Program-made: the position numbers and the translations under genes
NCBI RefSeq assembly: GCF_902859855.1
Contig: NZ_CADIKH010000010.1
Location: 158,007 to 222,006, forward strand
DNA length: 64,000 nucleotides
Source: Paraburkholderia humisilvae
GTDB taxonomy: Bacteria; Pseudomonadota; Gammaproteobacteria; Burkholderiales; Burkholderiaceae
Reading direction: 5' to 3'
Notes under the pieces: generated by a model
What the model was told of the DNA's origin: nothing
Database searches by the model: none
What the model saw: the letters and a program-made list of their open reading frames with translations, nothing else
In this document: positions 32,061 through 44,663 of the stretch, in pieces
Numbering within the stretch: the first letter of the stretch is position 1
Layout: each line of letters starts with the position of its first letter

Positions 32061-32405
32061 ATGAAGATCTCGTCTCTCCACACACTGTCTGCATGGATCG
32101 CTGGGGCCGCGCTAGCGGTCGGCATGGCGGCAAACGCCGTTGCGCAGGACGCGCAGACTGACGGTTCGCAAGGCGGCGCCGCGATGCAGCCGGCCACCCC
32201 GCCGGCGACCGCCGCCAGCCTGACCAAGGCGCAACGCAAGGCGGCACAAAAAGAGGCTCGCAAGGAAGCGCGCGCCAAACGCAACGCGGAGCTCAAACAG
32301 CTGGAAGACGCGGGCTACTCGCCGGCCCGCGATGATCCGAATTACCCGCAAGACCTGCAGAATGCGCAGAAAAAGGCCGGCATCGGCCAGGGTTCGGGCC
32401 AATAG
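32061..32405 (+). CDS. DUF4148-like small secreted protein, 114 aa
   Basis: An AGGAGG ribosome-binding site precedes the ATG at 32061. A signal peptide (ending NAVAQDA) is followed by a low-complexity Gln/Ala/Pro region, a basic helical region (SLTKAQRKAAQKEARKEARAKR) and a C-terminal QLEDAGYSPARDDPNYPQDLQNAQKKA. The last part resembles the DUF4148 pattern of Burkholderia periplasmic proteins (LxxAGYxPxxxxxxYPxDLQxAxxK). The number of Lys and Ala residues is notable. Function is unknown; membership is by remembered pattern only. Confidence 0.65.
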   Translation: MKISSLHTLSAWIAGAALAVGMAANAVAQDAQTDGSQGGAAMQPATPPATAASLTKAQRKAAQKEARKEARAKRNAELKQLEDAGYSPARDDPNYPQDLQNAQKKAGIGQGSGQ

Positions 32406-32613
32406 CGGGCAATCACAGCCCATAGCAGACGCGCCGTGGCCCACATACCGTAAGCCACGCCGTCGAGGCGGTGACCACGCTGCGCTCGAAATGCACGCGA
32501 GTGGGACGTCTATGTGATACTTCCGACGCTCGATCGCGGGGTTTCGTCCGTTGCATTGCGACATCCGGCCCCCGGTAGACGACAATCCGACAAGCGTAGC
32601 CTTCCAGTCAAAA

Positions 32614-36270
<3,657 letters not shown>

Positions 36271-36300
36271 CCGTGTAAGCGCGGCAGGGAGCCGAACCCG

Positions 36301-37149
36301 ATGACCCGTTCGTTCTACGAGCTATCACCGCAGCGGATGCGCGATTTCGACATCGAGCTGACGCTGCTGCTCGAAGCGATCTATCTGAAGTATCAGCACG
36401 ACTTCCGCCACTACGCGATGTCGTCGGTGCGGCGCCGTCTCACCCAGGCGCTCGAAGAATTCGACGTACTCACGCTGTCGCAGTTGCAGGACCGCATCAT
36501 CCGCAGTGAAGCGGACTTCAACCGGCTCTTCCATTACCTGACGGTGCAGGTCAGCGACATGTTCCGCGACCCGCCCTACTTTCGTGCGCTGCGCGAACAC
36601 GTGCTGCCGTTGCTGCAAACCTATCCGTCCATCAAGGTGTGGGTGGCCGGCTGCAGCACCGGCGAGGAATTGTGGTCGCTCAAGATTCTGTTCGATGAGG
36701 CGGGGCTGACCGAGCGTACGCTGTTCTACGCGACAGACATCAGCCCGGAAGCGCTTGCGCGCGCCGAAGCGGGTATTTACGCGCTCGACCGGATCGCCGG
36801 CTTCACTCGCAACTATCTCGCATCGGGCGGCAAGCATTCGCTGTCCGATTACTATCATGCGGCGTATGGCGGCGCGCGCTTCGCCGGTTCGCTGAAAGAG
36901 CGCGTGGTGTTCGCCGACCATAGCCTGTCGACCGACGAAGTGTTTCTTGAAGCGCATCTGGTTTCGTGCCGCAACGTGCTGATCTATTTCGATCGCGGCT
37001 TGCAGGACCGCGCGCTCGGGCTGTTCGAGCGGTCGCTCGTGCGGCGCGGATTTTTAGGGCTCGGCAGCAAGGAAAGTCTGCGCTTTTCGAACCATTACAG
37101 CGGATTCGACGAGTTTCGTGAACGCGAACGGATCTACCAGAAACGCTAG
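36301..37149 (+). CDS. CheR-type glutamate methyltransferase
   Basis: 282 residues. The N-terminal helical CheR domain (HYAMSSVRRRLTQAL) precedes the SAM-binding core with VWVAGCSTGEELWSL, the FYATDISPEALARAEAGIY motif and VSCRNVLIYFD. SAM-dependent CheR enzymes methylate glutamates in receptor coiled coils. There is no CheA, CheW or MCP nearby, so the substrate is probably the neighbouring hybrid kinase or a distant receptor. It starts 30 bp after the kinase with a GGGAG Shine-Dalgarno. Confidence 0.85.
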   Translation: MTRSFYELSPQRMRDFDIELTLLLEAIYLKYQHDFRHYAMSSVRRRLTQALEEFDVLTLSQLQDRIIRSEADFNRLFHYLTVQVSDMFRDPPYFRALREHVLPLLQTYPSIKVWVAGCSTGEELWSLKILFDEAGLTERTLFYATDISPEALARAEAGIYALDRIAGFTRNYLASGGKHSLSDYYHAAYGGARFAGSLKERVVFADHSLSTDEVFLEAHLVSCRNVLIYFDRGLQDRALGLFERSLVRRGFLGLGSKESLRFSNHYSGFDEFRERERIYQKR

Positions 37150-37207
37150 ATGCGACGCTAAGCGCGGCACGAACTGCACTATCCCCTATCGACTGAACAG
37201 GACCTGT

Positions 37208-37831
37208 ATGCGAGACGACCGAGACAGCGCCGCCGCCCCGCCCTCAGCGCCCTATTCCGCGCGCGTGTTCGACGCACTCGTGCTCGGTGGATCGGCGGGC
37301 TGCACCGAAGTGATGAGCCAGCTACTGGCCGCGCTACCCGCCGATTTCGCGCTGGCTGTGCTGGTGGTTTCGCACCTGCCTGCCGATACGCCCAGCTATC
37401 TGCTCGAAACACTCAGCTACCGCTGCGCGCTGCCCGTCATCGAACCGGACTCCGGCGAAGCGGTCGTCGCCGGGCGCGTGCATATCGCGCCGCCCGGCTA
37501 TCACATGCTGGTCGACGACGATCGGTCGATCGTATTGTCGGTGGACGCGTCGGTGCGCTTTTCACGGCCGTCGATCGACGTGCTATTCGAATCGGCTGCG
37601 CATGCGTTCGCGTCGGGGTTGCTTGGCATCCTGCTGTCGGGCGCCAATGATGACGGTACACACGGTCTGGAAGTGATCCGCGCGCTGGGTGGCGTCGCGT
37701 GGGTGCAGGACCCGCAAACCGCAAGCTCGGCCACCATGCCGCGCGCCGCGATCGCTCGGGGAGCGGTCGACGACGTGCTTTCTCCCACTCTCATGGCCCA
37801 GCGGCTCGCCGCACTGCCGGCCTCCACGTAA
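37208..37831 (+). CDS. Stand-alone CheB-type methylesterase domain
   Basis: 207 residues from the ATG at 37208. It is a CheB C-terminal domain with the catalytic triad visible as Ser in LGGSAGCTEV, His in VVSHLPAD and Asp in SGANDDGTHG. The N-terminal receiver of chemotaxis CheB is absent; a short disordered Ala/Pro segment replaces it. Without a receiver its activity is either constitutive or set by partner proteins such as the adjacent kinases. It follows CheR by 58 bp and is followed by the receiver-kinase nine bases later. Confidence 0.85.
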   Translation: MRDDRDSAAAPPSAPYSARVFDALVLGGSAGCTEVMSQLLAALPADFALAVLVVSHLPADTPSYLLETLSYRCALPVIEPDSGEAVVAGRVHIAPPGYHMLVDDDRSIVLSVDASVRFSRPSIDVLFESAAHAFASGLLGILLSGANDDGTHGLEVIRALGGVAWVQDPQTASSATMPRAAIARGAVDDVLSPTLMAQRLAALPAST

Positions 37832-37840
37832 CATGACGCC

Positions 37841-38986
37841 ATGGCGCATCCACCAGTCAACATCCTGATCGTCGACGACATCGCACATAACATCACGGCG
37901 CTCGAAGCGTTGCTGTCACGGCCGGGCGTCAAAGTGCTGGTCGCGCATTCGGGTACCGCGGCGCTGGACCTGCTGCTCAAACACGATGCCGCGCTCGCGA
38001 TTCTCGACGTCAACATGCCCGGCATGAGCGGCTTCGAGCTCGCGTCGCTGATGCGCGGCAGTCCGCGCACGTCGCATGTGCCGATCATCTTTCTGACCGC
38101 AACGGCGGAGGATGCATCGCGCACCTTTCGCGGCTACGAAGCGGGCGCGGTCGACTTTCTGCATAAGCCATTCGATCCGCGCATTCTTCAATCGAAAGTC
38201 GATGTGTTCGTCCAGCTCGAACAGCACAAGCGGCGACTCGCCGACCAGCTGCTCGCGACACGGCAGCTGCTCGAATCGAATGAAATGCTGATGGCCGTGC
38301 TCGGCCACGATCTGCGCACGCCCCTGGGCACCGTGCTCGCGTCCGCCGAATATCTGGCGCGCAACGCGGCGGACAAGCAGGCGTGCACCGTCGCAAACCG
38401 CATCAGGAACAGCACGCTGCGCATGTCGCGGATGGTGCACCAGTTGTTGAATCTCGCACGGCTGCAAGGCGGCCGCATGCCGCTCGAACCGCGCCCGACT
38501 GATCTGGCGGCGCTGTGCCGGTCGGTCATCGAAGAGTTCGCCACGCAGGAAGGCGTCGAGCGGATCGCGGTCGATGCCCGTGGTGATTGCAGCGGTGCCT
38601 GGGATACCGATCTGCTGTGGCAGGCCATTTCGAATCTGATCAGCAATGCGTTGCATCATGGCGCGCAGGACGGCGGCATCGCCGTCGATATCGATGGCGG
38701 CGACGCGCAACACATTACGCTGAAGATTACGAACCGCGGCGCGATTCCGCCAAACGTGATGCCGCATCTGTTCGAAGCATTCGGCAGCACAACGGCCGAC
38801 CGGCGCGCAACAGGCAGCCACCCGGCGGACGGCCGCCTTCGCGAAGGGCTCGGACTCGGCCTGCATATCGTGCGTACGATCGTGCACATGCATGGCGGTA
38901 AGGTCTGCGGCACATCGGACGCGGAGCACGGCACCGTATTCGCGATCGAATTGCCACGCACGGCAGATCACGGAACAACACGCTAG
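37841..38986 (+). CDS. Response regulator fused to histidine kinase
   Basis: 381 residues. The N-terminal receiver has Asp56 in LAILDVNMPGMSG, followed by a short coiled linker, HisKA with VLGHDLRTPLG (His156), and an HATPase domain with NLISNALHHG and GLGLHIVRTIV. Such receiver-kinases take phosphate or signals from an upstream kinase and pass them on. It completes the four-gene cluster with the CHASE3 hybrid kinase, CheR and CheB; the short spacings suggest a single transcript. No DNA-binding output or diguanylate cyclase is present, so the final output is elsewhere. Confidence 0.85.
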   Translation: MAHPPVNILIVDDIAHNITALEALLSRPGVKVLVAHSGTAALDLLLKHDAALAILDVNMPGMSGFELASLMRGSPRTSHVPIIFLTATAEDASRTFRGYEAGAVDFLHKPFDPRILQSKVDVFVQLEQHKRRLADQLLATRQLLESNEMLMAVLGHDLRTPLGTVLASAEYLARNAADKQACTVANRIRNSTLRMSRMVHQLLNLARLQGGRMPLEPRPTDLAALCRSVIEEFATQEGVERIAVDARGDCSGAWDTDLLWQAISNLISNALHHGAQDGGIAVDIDGGDAQHITLKITNRGAIPPNVMPHLFEAFGSTTADRRATGSHPADGRLREGLGLGLHIVRTIVHMHGGKVCGTSDAEHGTVFAIELPRTADHGTTR

Positions 38987-39133
38987 CGGAATGGCCACGC
39001 CGGCGTTGCAAAAACCGCGCGGTTTCACCTTCGCGGGCGCGAACCGCACTACAATGCTTGCCGATCCGTTCGACGTGCCGCGCGATGTCGCCGCGCGGTT
39101 TATCGCGTGCTTCGCAGTTTGTCCGCTTTCAAC

Positions 39134-40057
39134 ATGCTCACCCGTTCATCACGATTCGCGCGCGCGCTGCTGCCCGGGCTCGCCGTCACGCTTGCCGCGT
39201 GTTCATCGACGCCCAAACCGAAGTTGCAGGACGAGTTCCTCAGCAACGATGCGAGCCCATTCATGCGCACATTCGACGTGTCGAGCGCGCAGGCGTGTGA
39301 ATCCGCGCGGCGCGCGCTGCTCAGCCAGGGTTACATGACGACGCTCGCGCGGCCCGACACCGTCGACGCGACGAAAAACTTCCAGCCCGCCAGCGACTCG
39401 CATTACACGGTCGAGTTTCATGTCGTGTGCACAGCCGGCGACAACGCGACGAACTCGAGCGTGATCTATGCGAACGCGGTGCAAAACGGCTATGCGCTGA
39501 AGAAAAGCGATACGTCGGCCAGCGTCGGCTTAAGCATCCTCGGCTCGCTGTCGCTGCCGATCCGCTCGAATAGCGATGCGATGGTCAAAACCTCGAGCGA
39601 GACGATCCAGGCTGGCAAGTTCTACGATCGATTCTTCGATCTCGTCGGACGATATCTGCAGACCACGGTGCTGAGTGCGCCTGTGCCGAGCGAATCGGTC
39701 GACACGAAGTCACTGCCGGACGATCCATTGCCACTGCCGGCGCCGGCGCTCGTCGCGGCGCCCGCGACCGTGATTCCGGCGCCTGTGGCCACGCTCCCGA
39801 TGACCGCAACACCGGCGGCAGCGCTGCCTGCGACGGCCGCACCCGCAGCGGCGACCGCAGCGGTCACACACGCTGCGACAACTGCGGCGACCGCGAACGC
39901 TGCGGCGTCGGACAGCGCAGCCGCCGCCGCGCCTGTCACGGCGTCCGATGCCGTGATCCTGCCGGGTATGGCGACGCATCGACTGGAGCCTGCCGCGGAT
40001 CGCGCGGCCACCGCTGCGCCTGCGTCCAGTCCTGCGATCGTGCCGCAGACGCAGTAA
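39134..40057 (+). CDS. DUF2242-like lipoprotein
   Basis: 307 residues from the internal ATG at 39134, which places a lipobox (LAVTLAACSS) correctly; an ATG nine codons upstream is less likely. The globular part to about residue 195 contains FDVSSAQACESARRALLSQGYMTT and SNSDAMVKTSSETIQAGKFYDRFF, a pattern I associate with DUF2242. The C-terminal third is an Ala/Pro/Thr-rich low-complexity tail, probably a flexible periplasmic extension. It is an outer-membrane lipoprotein of unknown function. It is convergent with the LysR gene at 40096. Confidence 0.7.
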   Translation: MLTRSSRFARALLPGLAVTLAACSSTPKPKLQDEFLSNDASPFMRTFDVSSAQACESARRALLSQGYMTTLARPDTVDATKNFQPASDSHYTVEFHVVCTAGDNATNSSVIYANAVQNGYALKKSDTSASVGLSILGSLSLPIRSNSDAMVKTSSETIQAGKFYDRFFDLVGRYLQTTVLSAPVPSESVDTKSLPDDPLPLPAPALVAAPATVIPAPVATLPMTATPAAALPATAAPAAATAAVTHAATTAATANAAASDSAAAAAPVTASDAVILPGMATHRLEPAADRAATAAPASSPAIVPQTQ

Positions 40058-40095
40058 GCGCAACGCGACTCACCGCGCGCGGCGTCAACCATCGT

Positions 40096-41037
40096 TCAGT
40101 CGGTCGCGCTGCGCTCCGGCGCGGCCGCGTGCGGCCGCTCGCCGGCCGTCCCCGAATGCTCGCGAATCAAGTCGATCAGCGCCCGCAGCGCCGCCGGCAC
40201 ATGCCGCCGCCCCGGATAGTACAAACACAGACCGTCAAACGGCGGCGTCCAGTCCTCCAGTACGCGCTGCAGTGTGCCGGCCTTCAGATCAGCGCCAATC
40301 GTCCATTCGGTCAGGTACGTCACCCCCAACCCGGCGCGCGCGGCCGACAGCATCAGGTCGGGATCGTCGAGCGTGATCGCGCCTTTCACGTCGACCGCAA
40401 ACGCCTCGCCGTGCCGCTCGAATTCCCAGTGATACATCGCACCGCTCGGCATCCGCGTGCGTATGCAGCGATGCGCAACGAGATCGGCTGGCGTGCGCGG
40501 CGGCGGATGCCGCTCGAAATACGCAGGGCTCGCCGCCACCGCGAAACGCAGCATCGGGCCAAACGGCACCGCGATCATGTCTTGCGGCACCGACTCCGCA
40601 AGCCGGATGCCGGCGTCGAAACCTTCGACAACGATGTCGATCATCCGGCCTTCGGTGACGAGGTCGAACTTCATCTCCGGGTAGCGGCGCATGAAATCGA
40701 TGAAGATCGGCATCGCCTGGCGTGCCCCGCCTGACGATGTATTGATGCGCAACGTGCCGGAAGGCGTATCGCGGTAGCTGCCCGCCTGTTCGAGCGCCGT
40801 GCGGATTGTCGATAGCGCGGGCGCGATGCTGTCGACGAACTGGGCGCCGGCTTCCGACAGCGCGACGCTACGCGTGGTACGGTTAAAAAGCCGCACGCCG
40901 ATGCGCGCCTCGAGCGCCGCCACGGCGTGGCTCAGTGCCGACTTCGATACGCCGAGCTCGGTGGCCGCCACGCGGAAGCTGCGATGCCGCGCCACCGCCA
41001 ATACGGCTTCCAGTTCGCCCAGGCCGGATGTTTCCAT
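40096..41037 (-). CDS. LysR-family transcriptional regulator
   Basis: 313 residues. The winged-helix N-terminus reads [46 protein letters not shown] in outline, ending in [11 protein letters not shown]. The effector domain ([16 protein letters not shown]) is that of the large AaeR/DmlR-like group. It is divergent from the aldehyde dehydrogenase with a 105-bp shared promoter region, the standard LysR arrangement, so it likely controls that gene in response to the aldehyde or its precursor. Confidence 0.85.
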   Translation of the reverse strand: METSGLGELEAVLAVARHRSFRVAATELGVSKSALSHAVAALEARIGVRLFNRTTRSVALSEAGAQFVDSIAPALSTIRTALEQAGSYRDTPSGTLRINTSSGGARQAMPIFIDFMRRYPEMKFDLVTEGRMIDIVVEGFDAGIRLAESVPQDMIAVPFGPMLRFAVAASPAYFERHPPPRTPADLVAHRCIRTRMPSGAMYHWEFERHGEAFAVDVKGAITLDDPDLMLSAARAGLGVTYLTEWTIGADLKAGTLQRVLEDWTPPFDGLCLYYPGRRHVPAALRALIDLIREHSGTAGERPHAAAPERSATD

Positions 41038-41142
41038 TGTCCTAAATTCCTCAACAGCACATCCTTGATTATATGGCTAGTCAGGCCAACGTCGCAGCAC
41101 TATCTTGATGGCTTGTTGTAAACCTTCAGGAGCTTCCCCTTC

Positions 41143-42564
41143 ATGCAGCAGATCGACCGGATTTATATCGACGGAGCATTTGTCACGCCGCACGGCGAAG
41201 AAATGTTCGACCTGTTCAACCCCGCGACCGAACAGGTGATTGGCCGCGTCCGTCTCGCGGACGAACACGATGCGAACCGCGCGGTCGCTGCGGCAAAACG
41301 CGCGTTCGTGTCGTTTTCGCGGACCAGCAAAAGCGAACGGCTCGACATGCTGGAAAGCATGGCCGGTGCGCTGGCAGCACGCGAAGACGATCTCTATGAG
41401 GCAATCGTCGAGGAATACGGCTCACCGGTTTCCCGCGCACGCTGGATGGCGCAATTCGCAGCGGCCTCGGCCATCGAGGTGGCGAAGACCTTGCGTCAAT
41501 ACGATTTCACGCGGCGGATTAACGCCAGTGACATCGTTATGCAGCCGGTCGGCGTCGCCGGAATGATCACGCCATGGAACGCCAATGGGCACTTCATCAG
41601 CAACAAGCTCGCGACCGCGATCGCGGCAGGCTGCACGGCCGTCATCAAGCCGAGCGAGATGAGTGCGATCCAGACGCAGATCGTGACCGAGGCGCTGCAC
41701 GCGGCGGGCTTGCCGGCCGGCGTGTTCAACATCGTCACGGGCCGCGGCGACGTGGTGGGCGCGACGATCAGCGCGCATCCGGACATCGCGAAAATTTCGT
41801 TCACCGGCTCGACGGTAGTCGGCAAGGCGATCCTGCGCGCCGGTGCTGAGACGCTCAAACGCATCACGCTGGAACTGGGCGGCAAATCACCGTTCGTCGT
41901 TCTCGACGACGCGAATTTCGCTGAAACGGTGCCGCTTGCGCTGCAGGCAGGGTTTATGAACAACGGCCAGGCGTGCATCGCGGGCACGCGCATTCTGGTG
42001 CCGCAACAGCGCGTCGCCGAATTCGAGGCGCTCATTCGCGCCGCCGTTGAAAAGACCCAATCTGGCGATCCGCGCGATCCGGCAACCGTGATCGGGCCGA
42101 TGGTCAGCGAGAAGCAGTGGCACCGGGTGCAACGCTATATCCGCGTCGGCATCGACGAAGGCGCGCGTCTGTTGACGGGCGGCGAAGGGCGGCCCGACGG
42201 GCTTAAGTCGGGCTGGTTCGTGCGGCCTACCGTGTTCACCGACGTGCGTAACGATATGACCATCGCGCGAGAGGAAATCTTCGGGCCGGTGCTGTCGATC
42301 ATTGCGTATCGCGATCTGGAAGATGCGATCGCCATTGCAAACGACACGACCTATGGGCTGCAGGCCTATGTGATGTCGTCCGATCCGGCACGGGCGCGCG
42401 AGGTCGGCGCGCGCATCGATGCGGGCCGCGTGATGATCAACGCGCTGACGCACGACCCGGCGGTGCCATTCGGCGGATTCAAGCAGTCTGGGATCGGTCG
42501 CGAACTCGGGACACTGGGTCTGGAGGCGTATCTGGAGCCGAAAGCGATGATGGGCGTGGTTTAA
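41143..42564 (+). CDS. Aldehyde dehydrogenase family protein
   Basis: 473 residues, the standard ALDH length. It has TPWNANGHFISNK near the cofactor site, GSTVVGKAI (NAD fold), LELGGKSPF with Glu244, and NNGQACIAGTR with nucleophile Cys278. The C-terminal PFGGFKQSGIGRELG is also typical. It oxidises an aldehyde to an acid with NAD(P); the substrate is not clear. It could in principle supply the missing ketoglutaric-semialdehyde step of the arabinose pathway, but it has its own LysR regulator and lies 10 kb away. Confidence 0.85.
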   Translation: MQQIDRIYIDGAFVTPHGEEMFDLFNPATEQVIGRVRLADEHDANRAVAAAKRAFVSFSRTSKSERLDMLESMAGALAAREDDLYEAIVEEYGSPVSRARWMAQFAAASAIEVAKTLRQYDFTRRINASDIVMQPVGVAGMITPWNANGHFISNKLATAIAAGCTAVIKPSEMSAIQTQIVTEALHAAGLPAGVFNIVTGRGDVVGATISAHPDIAKISFTGSTVVGKAILRAGAETLKRITLELGGKSPFVVLDDANFAETVPLALQAGFMNNGQACIAGTRILVPQQRVAEFEALIRAAVEKTQSGDPRDPATVIGPMVSEKQWHRVQRYIRVGIDEGARLLTGGEGRPDGLKSGWFVRPTVFTDVRNDMTIAREEIFGPVLSIIAYRDLEDAIAIANDTTYGLQAYVMSSDPARAREVGARIDAGRVMINALTHDPAVPFGGFKQSGIGRELGTLGLEAYLEPKAMMGVV

Positions 42565-42606
42565 GCGGCACGGTGCGATGTGCAGGCCGGGTCTTGCACA
42601 CGCGCT

Positions 42607-43548
42607 TCACATCAAATTGCGCATCGTGCGCGCCATCGCCTGCGGCGGCTGTCCAAACGCCCGCAGGAACGCGCGCCTCATCCGTTCGCGATCGCCGAAC
42701 CCGGTCTCGCGCGCGACCACGTCGACACCATGCCGGCCGGTTTCCAGCATCAGCCGCGCCGCTTCCACGCGCAGCCGCTCGACTGCTTTTGCCGGCGTCT
42801 GCCCGGTTTCCGCGCGAAACGTGCGCGTAAACTGCCGAGGGCTCAAATGCGCGGCGCCGGCCAGTTCCTCGACCGACAATTCCGCCTGCAAATGCTGCTT
42901 CGCATAGTTCAACGCGTTCTGGATGCGATCGGACTTCGGTTCCAGATCCAGCAGCGCGGAAAACTGCGACTGCCCACCCGCACGCCGGTGGTAAAGCACG
43001 AGTTGCCGCGCGACCACCCGTGCAGCCTCCACGCCGGCATCCTTTTCGACCAGTGCGAGCGCCAGGTCGACACATGCGCTCATGCCCGCTGACGTCCACA
43101 CCGGCCCGTCGATGATGAAAATCCGGTCCTCCTCCATTTTCACGTCCGGATAGTCGCGCCGCATTTTCTCCGCGAAGTACCAGTGGGTCGTCGCGCGCCG
43201 CCCGGCGAGCAGCCCGGCCTCCGCCAGATTGAACGCGCCGGTACACGTCGAGCCGATGCGCCGCACCGTCGGCGCCGAGCGCTTCAGAAACTCGATGACC
43301 GCGGGCGGCGACAGCACTCCATCGTTATCGCCGACGACAATCAGCGTGTCGAACCGGCTGTCGTCGAATTTCTGCGTGGTGACGGCGAAGCCCGACGACC
43401 CCTGCACCGCGCCACCGTCCTCGGAGAGCAGCACGAGGTCATACAACGGCGAGTCCGCCACCCGGTTGGCGAACTCGAATACCGTCAGCACCGACAGATT
43501 CATCATCTGAAACCCCGGAAACAGCACGATTCCCAAACGCAGCATCAC
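42607..43548 (-). CDS. GlxA-family (DJ-1/PfpI plus AraC) transcriptional regulator
   Basis: 313 residues. The N-terminal DJ-1/PfpI domain (GIVLFPGFQMMNLSVLTVFEF; GSTCTGAFNLAEAGLL at the Cys elbow) is followed by the AraC DNA-binding domain (SVEELAGAAHLSPRQFTRTF, then VDVVARETGFGDRERMRRAF). It is divergent from the SDR at 43677, with 128 bp between, and likely controls it. It is about the same size as the GlxA regulator at 19364 but clearly diverged from it. Confidence 0.85.
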   Translation of the reverse strand: MMLRLGIVLFPGFQMMNLSVLTVFEFANRVADSPLYDLVLLSEDGGAVQGSSGFAVTTQKFDDSRFDTLIVVGDNDGVLSPPAVIEFLKRSAPTVRRIGSTCTGAFNLAEAGLLAGRRATTHWYFAEKMRRDYPDVKMEEDRIFIIDGPVWTSAGMSACVDLALALVEKDAGVEAARVVARQLVLYHRRAGGQSQFSALLDLEPKSDRIQNALNYAKQHLQAELSVEELAGAAHLSPRQFTRTFRAETGQTPAKAVERLRVEAARLMLETGRHGVDVVARETGFGDRERMRRAFLRAFGQPPQAMARTMRNLM

Positions 43549-43676
43549 AATCCCCCACCGATGTCCTAAAAGGTTGCATATACGACATTGCCGACATGTG
43601 AGTATGCACCTAATCTTCGTGACATGCAGCAGCGCATCGCATTGAAACTAAACCCCTCATTTATCTGGAGCCTGGT

Positions 43677-44495
43677 ATGTCGAACCCATCTTTCAAAGGT
43701 ACTGCCGTCGTCACGGGTGCATCCACCGGCATCGGCGCGATCTACGCCGAACGTCTTGCCCGCCGCGGCTACGATCTGATCGTCGTCGCCCGCAACCGCG
43801 CGCGCCTCGAGCAACTGGCTGCGCACATCACGAACGAAACGGGCCGTTCGGTGGAAATCGTCGTCGCCGATCTGTCGAACGATGAAGATATCCGTCGCGT
43901 CGAGCACGTGTTGCGCACCGACGCGAGCATTACGTTGCTCGTCAATAACGCCGGCGTCGGCGCCGCGCTGCCGCTGCTGAACTCGGACGTCGACACGATG
44001 GAAGCGATGATCAAGCTGAACGTCGTCTCGTTGACCCGGCTCACGTATGCCATCGCGCCGGCGTTCGTGGCGCGCGGCGGCGGCAGCATCATCAATGTCG
44101 CGTCGATCGCTGCTGTCGCGCCGGAAATTTTGAATGGCGTCTATGGCGGCACGAAGTCGTTTGTCATTGCGCTTACGCAATCGCTGCGTCACGAGCTGGC
44201 CGACAAGGGTGTGCGCGCGCAGGCCGTGCTGCCGGGCGCCACGCGCACCGAGTTCTGGGGCATCGCGGGCAAGCCCCTCGAAAACCTGCCCGAGCAGATC
44301 GTGATGGACGCCGGCGACATGGTCGACGCCGCACTCGCGGGCTTTGATCAGGGCGAGACGATCACGATTCCGTCGCTGCCCGATGTCGAAGACTGGAACA
44401 GGTTCGAATCGGCTCGCCAGGCGCTGATGCCGAATCTTTCGCGCAGCAAGCCGGCCGCGCGTTTCCACGTGACGGAAGCGGCCGAGGCCGAGTAG
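43677..44495 (+). CDS. Short-chain dehydrogenase/reductase (DltE/YqjQ-like)
   Basis: 272 residues. Motifs are TGASTGIGAIYAERLARRG at the nucleotide site, LVNNAGVG, the catalytic Ser in NVASIAAVAP and the Tyr-Lys pair in YGGTKSF, with PGATRTEFW after it. The VVARNRARLEQLA segment after beta-2 indicates NADP(H). It is divergent from the GlxA-type regulator. The substrate is unknown; similar enzymes often sit beside GlxA or AraC regulators as detoxifying reductases. Confidence 0.85.
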   Translation: MSNPSFKGTAVVTGASTGIGAIYAERLARRGYDLIVVARNRARLEQLAAHITNETGRSVEIVVADLSNDEDIRRVEHVLRTDASITLLVNNAGVGAALPLLNSDVDTMEAMIKLNVVSLTRLTYAIAPAFVARGGGSIINVASIAAVAPEILNGVYGGTKSFVIALTQSLRHELADKGVRAQAVLPGATRTEFWGIAGKPLENLPEQIVMDAGDMVDAALAGFDQGETITIPSLPDVEDWNRFESARQALMPNLSRSKPAARFHVTEAAEAE

Positions 44496-44663
44496 CCCAG
44501 CGGTTAGTCCTGGTGCCGCGACGGTTAATCGGCCGTCGCGGCCTCGTTCGCAATCAGCGCGGTTTGCACGTGTAGGCAGGTATCACAAACGAAATACCGT
44601 ACTCCGTAGAATCGGTTTGCCTTTACGCGTTTCACCGATTACCAGTCTGATACGGAGAACGAC

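Noticed and set aside
39700..40050. Repetitive Ala-rich coding stretch as a DNA repeat
   Set aside because: It is the low-complexity tail of the lipoprotein, without regular repeat units.
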